A stretch of 64,000 bases of DNA from Mytilus galloprovincialis (lineage: Eukaryota; Mollusca; Bivalvia; Mytilida; Mytilidae), in assembly GCF_965363235.1 (NCBI RefSeq), contig NC_134848.1:61032181-61096180 (forward strand). The letters are read 5' to 3'. Position 1 is the first letter of the stretch. Every line of letters starts with the position of its first letter. The translations under genes were made by a program, and so were the position numbers. The notes below the pieces were generated by a model. The model searched no databases. It was given only the letters and a program-made list of their open reading frames with translations, and was not told the DNA's origin. Positions 1-11,299 of this stretch are shown here, in pieces.

Positions 1-1
1 T

Positions 2-769
2 TTGTTATATGGTGCAGAAGTATGGGGTTTTGAAAATTGTAATATTATAGAAAACTTGCATATGCAATTTTGTAAAATAATTTTGAAGGTTAAAAAAAGT
101 ACTGCTCATTGTATGATTTATGGAGAATTGGGTAGAATACCATTACATATTTTTATTAAAGCTAGAGTGGTTGGTTTCTGGCAACGTATCATGTGTGGTA
201 AAAGAGAAAAAATTTCATATACACTGTATTCTATATTGTATCAGCTTAGTAAAAGGGGTATCTACCACTCTAAATGGTTGTTAGAAATTAGAAATACTTT
301 ATATGAATGTGGATTTAATTTGATTTGGGATGATCAAATAATTGCTAAATCTGATAATATTAGTAAGAATGTCAAGAAATGTTTAAGTGATAAATTTATG
401 TTGAACTGGAGTAATAATGTTATGAATTCTGCAAAATGTCTTAATTACAGAATATACAAGTCTGATTTTTGTTTTGAGAAATATTTATCGGTGTTACCAT
501 CTGATCTAAGAATGTATTTATGTAAATTCCGTTGCCTTAGTGATAAATTGCCCATTGAAACGGGCAGATTTTTTAATATTGATAGATCTGAAAGACATTG
601 TAATCTTTGTAATGCTAATGAACTTGGTGATGAGTTGCATTACTTATTCAAATGTACCTTTTTCAACAATGTAAGAGCTAAATTTTTACCTTTAAATATA
701 TGTAAAAACCCAAATGTTTTAAAATTTAAAGAATTGATGAATCAGATTTATTTACACTTACTGGAATAG
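2..769 (+). pseudogene. LINE (non-LTR retrotransposon) ORF2, C-terminal end
   Basis: The frame is open from the window edge to the stop at 767-769, so the element's 5' part lies outside. It begins with LLYGAEVWG, the usual start of the region after the reverse-transcriptase palm in LINE ORF2 proteins. It ends with a Cys/His knuckle at about residues 200-220 (CNLCNANELGDELHYLFKC). This would be the C-terminal third of an endonuclease/reverse transcriptase that copies element RNA into nicked genomic DNA. No stop or frameshift interrupts the visible 255 codons, so the copy is either young or only recently truncated. The clade (Jockey, CR1 or related) cannot be decided from this part. Confidence 0.8.
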
Positions 770-1035
770 CAAAATTTTCAATTTTGCTAAATTTTGCAAA
801 AGTGTTATTAAAACCTTTTAATGCATGTGCTTAATCATGTTACTATAATTTGTACTTCCTGTCAAATATCTGTATTAATTATATATATACTATTATTGCA
901 CCTTTGTTATTAAATCATGTTGTTCTAATGTATATATGTTCACACTTTTATTGTTTGTTAAAAAATGTTGTACTAACATACCCCATGTGGGGGCTTTAGT
1001 GAAATAAAATGTCTTATGTCTTATGTCTTATGTCG
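770..1035 (+). mobile_element. LINE 3' UTR and simple-repeat tail
   Basis: After the LINE stop there is an AT-rich stretch, a short hairpin (CCCCATGTGGGG near 981), an AATAAA at about 1002 and then about four copies of TTATGTC up to 1035. A hairpin plus a short tandem tail is a common recognition end for LINE target-primed reverse transcription. The boundary with host DNA is placed at the end of the TTATGTC tail. Confidence 0.65.
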
Positions 1036-2019
1036 CATAACATTGCTGTCAGAATGATCTTCCCAATTTCATTAATACTGCATATTTTAGATTTTGTTCA
1101 TATACGTAATTCAGAGATCTTTAGATTATTCATGCTAATTTAATTGATAAAAAATATTTTCCAAGTATCTATCTAGAGCATTGAAGGATATTGAAAACGA
1201 CCCTTAAACAACACGTTATTCCCGTCTATACATATATTCTCAGTCATCCTTTGGTTGCCTCTTAAAGTAATCATCAACGACACAATTGTTGACCTTGTAG
1301 ATATTAAAGTTCTCCGTTAAATATGCGTAGATGTCTTGAGCCACAGAAGCTTGATGGTAAGCGAAACATTAAATTGTCTTTAATGCTCTATAATTTATTA
1401 ACATGTAATGGCTTTACCTAAAACAAAAGTATTTTTTAGAGTTTTTACGAAATATGCAAGAGAATCTATGCAGTGAATCGAATAAATTATCTAATATCTG
1501 TATATATTTCAGAGGCATGCTAAGGTTTTTTTTTAGCAAATCAAAATGTAATGTTCAGCGTATTTGCAGGCTTTTCATATATAAAATATCTAATAAACCA
1601 TTAAAAAACCTCACACCTGCGACTATGTAGATTATTTAGTGAAGGGCTCCTTTTAAAGCTGTGGTAGGAAAAATATCACAAAATAACACTATATGACATT
1701 TGATAGTCCTATATAATAATAATTGCCTTCGCATTATATATTTTCATTATTTAAATGTTTTCATGCTGATATTTTCATTTTTTTTTTCTCATACATTGAT
1801 GGTAAAAAAAAGATGAATAAAAAAAATATAGCAATCTAACTGAGAAAATATAAGAAATAAACAGAAATTTACAGAAAAAAACAGAAAAAAACAGAAATAA
1901 ACAGAAATAGAAAATAATGCCCTCAAGTTCATATTCTAGTATTATCACTGATGTTATTTTTGTCCGATGAGTCTCCGTTATAATTGAGTATTTATTTTAT
2001 GCGGAAATTAATTGATTCG
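1036..2019. other. Intergenic, no gene seen
   Basis: AT-rich DNA without a credible exon. A minor degenerate run of (ACAGAAA) units lies at about 1855-1915. Nothing else is recognised. Confidence 0.5.
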
Positions 2020-3195
2020 TCGGGAGAAAGGTAGATAAGAAAGACCAGTCACAATTTGTTTTACATTCGTTTTTCTCTTTTAATTAAATAAAAATAATAA
2101 TAAACCTTTCAAATGTAGAGTTCATAAGATAAAAATATTCCCTGTGGAACACCTCCCCCCCCCCTTTTGTGCTCTCTATTTTCAACCCTCGAATTAAGCT
2201 TTCCAATCTAATTAAAATTAAAACCTTGCTTTCTAACCAATGAATCTGTTCATGTACCGGACCGGCAACTTTCTTTATTTAATACGAAAATCTACAGTGC
2301 CGTTATACACATGCATATTGTTTGCTTGGAGTATACGCCCGAAAAGAAAGAAATAGCCTAACTCCAAGATACTATATTCCTGCATCACGTGATTTTTACC
2401 ACGTTGAGCTTACATTAGAATAAATACCGAATATGGAAAGTGAAACTACAATTCAAAACATAAAGTCCGAAGGCACAAATAAGAAAAAGAAGGTTTTTTT
2501 GTCAAAGGGCGCCGGGGTATTATTCTCTCTGTGTTCAAAATTTACATGAAATATTTGCCACTGCCATTTTTTTGTTCTATGAATTCTAACCCTGAGTTTT
2601 CTATCTGTTACTCGGAGAAAGGTAGATAAGAAAGACCATTCACAATTTGTTTTACATTCGTTTTTCTCTTTTAATTAAATAAAAATAATAATTAACCTTT
2701 CAAATGTAGAGTTCATAAGATAAAAATATTCCCTGTGGAACACCCCCCCCCCTTTTTTTCTTTTGTGCTCTCTATTTTCAGCCCTCGAATTAAGCTTTCC
2801 AATCTAGTTAAAATTAAAACCTTGCTTTCTACCCAATCTGTTCATCTACCGGACCGGCAACTTTCTTTATTTAATACGAAAATCTACAGTGCCGTTATAC
2901 ACATGCATGTTGTTTGCTTGGAGTATACGCCCGAAAAGAAAGAAATAAACTCCAAGGTACTATATTCCTGCATCACGTGATTTTTACCATGTTGAGCTTA
3001 CATTAGAATAAATACCGAATATGGAAAGTGAAACTACAATTCAAAACATAAAGTCCGAAGGCACAAATAAGAAAAAGAAGATTTTTTGGCAAAGGGCGCC
3101 GGGGTAATTCACTCTGTGTTCAAAATATACATGAAATATTTGCCACTGCCCCTTTTTGTTCTATGAATTCTAACCCTGAGTTTTCTATCTGTTAC
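2020..3195 (+). repeat. Tandem duplication, two units of about 590 bp
   Basis: Unit 1 (2020-2611) and unit 2 (2612-3195) share almost their whole sequence, from the GAGAAAGGTAGATAAGAAAG block to CCCTGAGTTTTCTATCTGTTAC. They differ by small indels, for example in the poly-C run near 2155 and 2742. Each unit contains an ATG opening a short basic frame beginning MESETTIQNIKSEG (at 2433 and near 3021). That frame could be a first exon of the downstream methyltransferase, but I see no donor in the required phase, so the link is unproven. Confidence 0.8.
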
Positions 3196-4136
3196 ATGCC
3201 AAGAAATCCTCGCTAAAAATTGCGGTCGACCTCCTACGGCACCCATTATAATTAGTAGTTAAAGATTTGATTTCATTCAACAAATTAATTTATGACCTTC
3301 ATGTACATTTTTTGTACGTGTGTCGCTAGGAACACAGCCATATACCAAATGGTCAATATTAATCAGCCATGTAATTTGCTCTACGGGGTGTTTGCAGAAT
3401 TTCAACGTAGGCAATGTCTTGGCATGGGTGACTTCTGTCAGATATTGAGGTCGAATACTGAGACGACATCAATATCGTTTTACAATTTACGAGGAAAGAA
3501 ATATCATTCAAGCTAAACATCTACAGCTAGTAAAAATAATAATATAATGTATTTATGTATTAAAACTTGAAGCTTGCAAATCTTGACTCTTACCGTAGTA
3601 TTCGGTAGTTACATGTACGTTCTAGATTCAAAGTACAGGACATCGTTAGTAGCTCGAGTAAGTACATGTAGTTTAATGGTTGTAGTTGGTTTCTCAGGTA
3701 TTTATTACATCATGTTACATAAGTTGTTGAATACATAATGCAGGCCTACCTTAGTCAACTGTCTTAAAAAAAAAATTGTATAGTGTTTCAGCATAGTACT
3801 TGTGTCTGATCCTTTTGTCATTTTGAACAATAAAATATGTTTAAACTAGCATACTCACTAGTACAGGACTATTGTGTTGCCATGAGCTTATTTTTTACAT
3901 TTTATTGTGTCGATGTCTATTATCTTTTCTTTACGGTATGTCAGAGACATATATGTTTCTGGGTATGTGCTGTGCTCTGTATTGGAGATCTTTCGAAGAC
4001 CTATAGTTTCTTCAGTACGTCAATTGGTCTTTGTTGAATATTTGTCTCATTGGCAATCATACCATTTTTGTTTTTAATTTTGTTTTATGAAATAAGCATA
4101 AAGTAAGGGAAACGTTTTTTTTTTGTTTTCTTTTAG
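3196..4136. other. Region upstream of methyltransferase exons
   Basis: The methyltransferase lacks an identified first exon, so this stretch is either its first intron or its promoter. About 3895-4075 is a fragment of the dispersed mussel repeat ending in TTTGTCTCATTGGCAATCATACCA. No other gene is seen. A short open frame at 3292-3516 has no recognisable domain. Confidence 0.4.
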
Positions 4137-7100
4137 TTTCATCAGATGATGATAAAAATCCAGAAGTTTACGAGGAAAGATTCAATACCATAGTTTATAA
4201 TGGAGTTGTCGCTCTTGGTATAGGACTTGGACACAAAGTTGGTCTTTTTAAAACGCTTCTTAAATTGTCCGAACCAGAGACCTCACAATCAATAGCAGAC
4301 AATGCAGGATTACAGGAGAGGTACAAAATGATATTTAGACATATGTTAAAGATGATAGTTACAACCCTCTTACAACTTATGTAATGTACCTAAATATGTA
4401 CAATATATATCAAGTTTTTTTTTTTTATTAAATCCACATTCGACTAATTTCAACCATGGGAATGTATTTGATTTGTAGTGCATCGACATGATCATGAGAT
4501 TTGTTAATGGGATATGGAAACCTTTTAATTTTATAACGAAAAACATGAGTTTGAACAAAAGTCGCTCGAGTAGTTTTCCAATTGCAGGATGAGAATTGAT
4601 GGATACCTGGACACTAGTAAACAACGAGTAAAGTTTACTAAATATTACTTCAAAAATGAAATACTTTTCCTTCTTTGTTATTATATATACAGTGCACATG
4701 AAAAATAAATAAATGCCTTTAATATATGTATAATGATATAGGAGAACATTTTCGTTGACAATCTCATATTTATCCCTCAAAAGCATTATCATAAACGATC
4801 TTATTCGCATAAGAACGATACAAAATAGTATATCATATTCATTTAAACATACGAAACATAAAGGAGGTATCTTTACTGTTTCAGTAATATTTTTTTTATA
4901 GATATGTTAGAGAGTGGTTGTTTTCAATGGTTGCCGCCAAAATCGTGTTTATAACAGACGACAACAAATACTACATACCAGCTGATTGTAAGACGAAAAC
5001 ATCTAAAAGTTTGATGGCGACATTGATACCAGCCGCTGCTCCTCTCACCAAGGACGTGGAGAAATGTTTCAGGTCAACAGATCCATCAGCAGCTGGTAAA
5101 TTTGTATGCCCCATTTTATGGGAATTATGTTTTCTGGTCTGTGCGCCCGTTTGTTCGTCCGCCCGTTCGTCTATACCGCTTCAGGTTAAAGTTTTTGGTC
5201 GAGGTACATGTAGTTTTTGATGAAGTTGGAGTCCAATCAACTTGTAACTTAGTATACATGTCCCTATGATTTGATCTTTCTAATTTAAATGCCAATTTAG
5301 AGTTTTGACCCTAATTTCACGGTCCAATACAAAGAAAAGGATATTGCGAGTGGGGCGTCCGTGTACTATGGACACATTCTTGTTATTATATTTTTTTAGC
5401 TCATCTGGCTAAAGGAACAGACGTTCACTATCTTCTTTAATATCAACATGCCTGCAATCGTCTGTCAATTCATTATAAAAATTATTATCGCTATTTTGTG
5501 CATTTTTCCTTTGATCTTTTTTTGTGATATTTTTCATATCATTCTACTCGCTTGAGATGGGAAATTATCGCTAGAAACTAAGGAGCCACGTGGAGTTGCT
5601 AACGAATTTGACATGAAATTGACAACGTCGTCATAGGTAAAACAGCGATAAACAGATTATCATCAGTCATCTCAACTCGATTGCCTTTCTCGCTTTCGCC
5701 GTGACTGGCTCAAGCGAGAAAAGCAATCTCGTTGAGATAACCAATGATAATCTATAATTATCTTAGCATTATGAATTTAAACAATCTATAATAACTATTA
5801 CATACATGTATTGTTAAAGGTATTCTAAAATTCTAAGTTAGCCATCCCCTCTCCTCGTAGCCTCTAGTTCTTCCTTCTCTATAATGCACTATTCTTAAAA
5901 TACCTGTCACTGGACGTAAGGCAAGCAGCAGTCAATCAACCGACTTTTTAAAGATATAATATCTATTATAATTGCTGTCTTTCAAACGTATTATTATACT
6001 GAATATGATCTATTTAACTAATTGCCTTGTCTTTTTTACCAATAGGGTATGACTTTTCAAAACTGGGTGAAGTATTCGAGTTTATGAATCAGGACAGGGC
6101 GAGTTGTGACGGAAAATGGATAGAAGAAAATTTAGTTCCCTCTCAATGCAAAACTAAAGGTAATTAAAAATCCAATTATTGCAATGATTAAAATGTACAT
6201 TGACAGATATTTCTCGTTCTTCACGTTTATTTTCCTGTATACAAATGTATAATTTTTGCGTCAAATAGAAATCGACCTTATGAAACTTTTCGGATACATG
6301 TACATGTATAAGACTGTTGATAGATTTTGGAACATTCAATTACGAAATATAAGAATTGTGCTCTTTTTGATAGGGTTTTTATATCAACTCAATTTTTCAA
6401 ACAGAATTTGCATATAATTTTTTTAACCCCGAAATAGCTAGCTTAACAGATGTATTGATATTAATTTGAATAAGGTCGATTTCTATCCGACGCAGCTCAT
6501 GTATTGATCTTAGTTTTTGCTGATTAAAACAACGTGCGTATTTACTCACTAAAATTAAAAGTTAAACAAAGTGTACATGTAGCAAAGTATGAAAGGCGTT
6601 ATGTTCAAGGGTGAATAATGCTATGTACTGGGTAGGTAACCATAGCTGTACTTGGCAAAATTTCTCGGGAATCAATGCTCTTCAACTTCGTACTTTATCT
6701 AGCCATTTTAACGTCTTTGATTCGAGCGTCACTGATGAGTCTTTCATAGACATTATGCGCGATGGCGTACAAAGTTTCAATCCTGGTATCTATGATGAGT
6801 TTCGTACGTTTGATATTGAACTAAATGCATTTTTAGTTTCGCATGATGCCTTTTTATTATTTGTTTTAATGTGTTCATCCATCTGATGAGTTAGGCCTTT
6901 TTCAAATGATTGTTATAGTTCGTTCTTATGTTGTACTCACTACTGTTATACCACTGTCCCAGGTTAGGGGGAGGGTTGGGAACCCGCTAACATGTTTAAC
7001 CCCGCCACATTATTTATGTATGTGCCTGTCCCATGTCAGGAGCCTGTAATTCAGTGGTTGTCGTTTGTTTATGTGTTACATATTTGTTTTTCGTTCATTT

Positions 7101-7985
7101 GTTTACATAAATGAGGCTGTTAGTTTTCTCGTTTGAATTGTTTTACATTATCTTATCGGGCCTATTATAGCTGACTATGCGGTATGGGCTTTGCTCATTG
7201 TTGAAGGCCGTACGGTGACCTATAGTTGTTATTGTCTGTGTCATTTTGATCTTTTGTGGATAGTTGTCTCATTGGCAATCATACCACATCTTCTTTTTTA
7301 TATTGTCGTTTTAGTTGGTTACTAAGCTTTAAATTTTACCATACACAACATATATGATTTTATTCATAATGACATATTGTTAATGAATTGGTTTTTACAG
7401 TCAAAAACGATAAATTTCCCGTTTATTTCAGACAAAATCAGAACAATACTGGACATCGGATGTGGGGTTGGTAGAATAACTGTAAACATGGCGAAGTATT
7501 TTCCTGATTCTAAACTTATCGGAATTGATGTAGATCAGTATGCAATAGAAACTGCGCTTAAAATGAAGGAGGAGGAAAAGCTAACAAACGTTGAATTCTA
7601 TCTTATGGGTGCGGAAGATTTAAAACAAGAGTGGACAGGAATATTTGATTGGGTAACGATGCTTACCGTTCTGCATGATCTCCCAAATCCAGATCCATGT
7701 CTTCAACAAGCTTTACGTGTCATGAAAGACGATGGCGTAATGACTATTCTAGACCCACTATGTCATTCGGATCCGAAACTAAACGTTGGAAGTAAACTGT
7801 TTGCATCGTCACTAACAATGAGCTGTTATGTTTGCCTCCCTAGTAGTTTGTCAGAACCGCCTGCAGTGGGAAATGGAATTGGTTGGGGATTCGAAAACAG
7901 GGCAAATTACTTGAAACAAAATGGACTGACTGTACACGGAGACGATTCTGTTGCTGTCATCCATTGTTCAAAAGCCGGAAAATAG
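4137..7985 (+). CDS. SAM-dependent methyltransferase with N-terminal winged-helix region (5' end not found)
   Basis: Four coding exons with GT-AG borders keep one frame: 4137-4320, 4902-5095, 6046-6159 and 7432-7985 (stop TAG). Together they encode about 348 residues. Exon 1 of this set carries a winged-helix/dimerisation region (ALGIGLGHKVGLFKTL, then SIADNAGLQERYVREWL across the splice). The last exon carries a class I methyltransferase core with glycine motif LDIGCGVGRIT, an acidic residue after strand 2 (IGIDVD) and a late motif LRVMKDDGVMTILDP. The architecture resembles the Rv2258c-like methyltransferases annotated in many molluscs. The enzyme should transfer a methyl group from SAM to a small molecule; the substrate is unknown. 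The start codon is upstream of 4137 and was not found. The large introns hold repeats. The paralogue at 20815-23260 is broken. Confidence 0.85.
5104..5394 (+). repeat. Dispersed repeat family A (CGTCCG-type), copy 1
   Basis: Begins with TATGCCCCATTTTATGGG, has a CGTCC/CGTTCG-rich stretch, then a block containing GTCCAATCAACTTG and ends near GTACTATGGACACATTCTTG. The same order of blocks recurs at 53222-53528, at 61812-62052 and reversed at 47836-48298. It lies in a methyltransferase intron, immediately after the exon ending at 5095. Confidence 0.75.
5653..5753. repeat. Palindromic foldback MITE
   Basis: Two arms of about 45 bp (5653-5698 and 5709-5753) are near-perfect inverted copies. The left arm reads AGATTATCATCAGTCATCTC and the right arm ends GAGATAACCAATGATAATCT. 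They are separated by about 10 bp. RNA or single-stranded DNA from here would form a strong hairpin. It sits in a methyltransferase intron and is most likely a foldback-type non-autonomous transposon. Confidence 0.75.
6600..6870 (+). mobile_element. Retrozyme-like fragment with decayed hammerhead
   Basis: Carries the family block AATGCTCTTCAACTTCGTAC, then GAGCGTCA + CTGATGA (6732-6738) + GTC-loop-GAC. The conserved GAAA is replaced by ATTA at 6752-6755, so the ribozyme should be dead. It is followed by the family tail TCCTGGTATCTATGATGAG. It lies in a methyltransferase intron. Confidence 0.65.
6890..7300 (+). repeat. Dispersed mussel repeat family C, near-complete copy
   Basis: About 410 bp running from AGGCCTTTTTCAAATGATTG through AACCCCGCCACATTATTTATG and AAGGCCGTACGGTGACCTAT to TTGTCTCATTGGCAATCATA. 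Shorter or reversed copies occur at 3895-4075, 10760-10912, 36870-37175, 37340-37660 (reverse), 23425-23528 (reverse), 34182-34300 (reverse) and 53140-53185. It has no coding capacity. Confidence 0.8.
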
Positions 7986-9129
7986 CTGGGACATTTTTTT
8001 AAATTATTTTGGTAAAATTTGTTTTTTGGGGTCAGCAAACTGACTATTGTTTTTTCTTCTTAAATTGATAAAATCAAACGTGTATCCATGAAACATTGAT
8101 ATATTAGTAAGAAATACTTTTACCTCATATCAAATTCATATATAAGAATATATAATGGTGGTACGATTGTTAATGGAAAAACTAAAAACATATCACTTTA
8201 TGGACTTCAACAATGACCAAAATTAAATATCGTATAGGCAGCAATTAAAGGCCCGGCATGGGCAAAAGTATGAAACAATTCAAAAGGGAAAACCAATGGC
8301 CAGATGTATGCTTAAAACAATAAACGAAACTCAGATTTAGATTGAGGAACTTATGTGGGTTCTGAGGAACTTATGTGGGTTCTAAAAACATCCGTTATAA
8401 ATAACCCGCTAATTTTTTTATATTAGCATTTTAGATCGTGTTATACCTAAATGTAACATAATTTAGATTCGCACTCTTACTGAAGTTGCCTCATACATAT
8501 GTTACGAAACTCATACACAATGCTGAGAACTACAACAAGTAAACAGAGTTCTGATTTGTTCTGGTAACCATTAACAGTTCTAGAGTTACGCCCCTTTTTT
8601 AATTAAAAAATTACAAAGCTTGAGCGGACGCATTCGTGTCCTTTTTTATTTTACTTTACTACTTTACTTCTGTCTGCATTTACCATTTTGTTTGCAGGCG
8701 ATTATTGAAGCGAGGAAACTTACTTGATTTCATTTAAAATATATAGGACAGGTATTACTAATAAGCAATACGATATGGAATTGAGACCAGTGTCTAAAGT
8801 GTAACTCAAATGATATGTCAACGATGGAATATGAGTTAATATAATCTTTAATCTATCTTGATGACTTGAAATCCTATCTGTTGTTGATTTTGTCTTTTTT
8901 TTTTTTTTTTTTTTTTTTAAATATATTTTTTTTTTGTTGCGACGTCTTCTGTTTATTTGTAATATCCAAACTTATTTCTTTTATAATTGTTGGAAAAACA
9001 AATTTCACTTGTTAATGTTTTATGTTTAAAACCTAAAAACCATTTGTTTCATGGTTATTGTTGCAATGTTAGTCCATACTCAAACGAATTCGTTTACCAT
9101 CGATTGCGGGTTTCATCAGGTAATAAAAT
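7986..9129. other. 3' flank of methyltransferase, shared with the duplicate
   Basis: Sequence to about 8900 is homologous to 23261-24900 downstream of the pseudogene copy, apart from insertions there, so the duplicated segment includes the 3' flank. AATAAA at 8319-8324 is a possible poly(A) signal. A poly-T run lies at about 8897-8935. No gene seen. Confidence 0.5.
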
Positions 9130-9790
9130 TGAGACTGGAAATGGGGAATGTGCCAAAGAGACAACAACCCGACCATAGAGCAGACAACAACAGAAGGTCA
9201 CCAACAGGTCTTCAGTGCAGCGAGAAATTCCCGCACTCGGGAGGCGTCATTCAGCTGACCCCTTAACAAATATATATACAAGTTCATAGATAATGAACGC
9301 CATACTAAACTCCAAATTGTACACAAGTAACTAAAAGTTAAAATAATACAAGACTAACAAAGGCAAGAGGCCCCTGACTTGAGACAGGGGCAAAAATGCG
9401 TCGGGGTTAAACATGTTTATGAGATCTCAACCCTCCCCCTATACCTCTAGCCAATACAGAAAAGTAAACGCATAACAATACACACATTAACATTTATTTC
9501 AAGAGGAGTCAGAGTCTGATGCCAGAAGATGTAATCAAAGAAAATAAACAAAATGACAATAATACACAAATAACATCAGACTACTAGCAGTTAACTGGCA
9601 CTTCAGTTAAACTGATTGAAAGATTATGTCTTCATCAAATGAATATCAGGCACAATCCTTTCCATGATGGGTTTAGTACAATACCATCAAAACATATATG
9701 AGAAGAACATAACCCGTGTCATGCCAACAACTGGTTTTTAGATAAATGTGTTTAGTTCCGATACAAAGACCCTATAATAAAATAAAATAT
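9130..9790 (-). repeat. Dispersed repeat, family-C-related
   Basis: On the + strand it starts GGGGAATGTGCCAAAGAGAC and continues through CCGCACTCGGGAGGCGTCAT, GGGGTTAAACATGTTTATGA and CAACCCTCCCCC. The order of blocks mirrors the family C repeat reversed, but with an unrelated 3' half. Two short open frames here (8987-9178 and 9051-9266) only traverse the repeat. Confidence 0.55.
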
Positions 9791-11299
9791 GCAGTCTTTA
9801 CTGACCTGACAACAATATCGTGACTATATCCCTTCTTAATAAGTCTATTTAAAGGTTTTGTTAGCTTCTGAGGTTAATACTGACATTTTTGTGCTTTATA
9901 AAGAATATTACCATAAAATTTTGGATGTGAAATACCTGAACCTATAAGAAGTCAGCATGTTGAGCTATATTTACGAATTATGTCCATGTACCGATGATAA
10001 ATGTACATTTCTACGGAAGCGTATAAGCGCCACACATTTTTTATTTTTTTATTTTTCTTCCTATGTTTGCCTTATAACGCAAACCTTTTCGAAATAACGC
10101 TAATATCTTGATTTCAATTATTCATTAAGTTTTGTATGTTATGTCCGTCTGTCATTCATTTCGGATGTGATTTACTAGTAGATAAAAAAGAACCATACAT
10201 ACAAGGCCAAATCATTATAATAAATATGCATAGGAATAAGGGAATACTTGAAGTGCAATTATACATTAATTAAGCCTGATTTGTGAATCAGAAAAGTATA
10301 TGATATAAGAAGAAAATAGATATAGTATGTATATAGTCATGTTTAAATTGAATGATCAAATAATGTCGTACAATTGGGAAACCTCCAAGTCAAATAGAAA
10401 ACATGATCTTTCTGCTTAAAAATGAATTATTAATAAGGAAACATTAATTCTCAGAATATGATCAAGATTCTTTGATAGAAAGTAATTGAATTTTCATTTC
10501 AATATAATGAAGGATTTTAATGATGCTTAAGTAGCAATTAGAATGGAGAGAACATTGTTGTATTAATAAAACATCTTCATTTATTGCCAAAAGGGTAGCT
10601 TGTTTGAATCTAAGCTACTTTACAAAGTTCTAAAACGAGAGTTTACTTTGGAAATATATTTATATTCGGTAATAGCTATATACACAGGGTTGATTTTTCT
10701 TCTTCGGTATAACCTAAATTATCTCAATTTTCTTTGTAATATATATGCTAGTAGTAACCTGGATATTGTTTTCGGGGGCATTTATAGTTTTTTTGTTTAG
10801 TGTGAGCCAATGCTCTGTGTTGAAGACCGTACTTTGGCCTATGATAGTTTACTCTTACGAAAAGTGACTTAAATGGAGAGTTTTCTTATTGGCACCCATA
10901 CCACATCTTCTTATGTTATTCTGATCATTATTAGTCAATGATATGATTTAATTAATCAAGCATTTTACTTTGCAATGTCTACAAGGGTGATAAATTTTAA
11001 TATATACAGCCTCTTCCATTAATTATTACTGTTTCCTTTGAATCTTAAATAAGAAATAAGATAAAACAAACGTTTGCGTTGGAAGAAAAAAAATGTGTGG
11101 CGCTAATACGCTTCCGTACATTTCATTGAGTTAGTTGTGTATTTCTCCGCCAGATACGAGGTATTTTAAACGGGGTGTTTTTCCAATAATTAAATCAAAT
11201 AAATAACAATCAAACAATAAAACAACAATTGAAAATGTATTTTATGACTCCAATGGTAAATATTAGCAAATGAAACACATTGTAGCGTGTGCAGCATTT
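9791..11299. other. Intergenic, no gene seen
   Basis: AT-rich sequence. A piece of repeat family C lies at 10760-10912. The phrase GGAAGCGTATAAGCGCCACAC near 10016 reappears inverted near 11098 (GTGTGGCGCTAATACGCTTCC), which brackets about 1.1 kb and suggests a TIR transposon. No transposase frame is visible between them. Confidence 0.4.
10016..11117. mobile_element. Candidate TIR-bounded non-autonomous transposon
   Basis: Inverted ends GAAGCGTATAAGCGCCACACAT (near 10016-10037) and ATGTGTGGCGCTAATACGCTTC (near 11094-11115) face each other across about 1.1 kb. No long frame lies inside, and part of the interior is repeat family C. The element type is not recognised and target-site duplications were not resolved. 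Confidence 0.45.

Noticed and set aside
2735-2980. 81-codon frame in the tandem duplication
   Set aside because: Not conserved in the first unit, where indels break it, and it has no recognisable feature.
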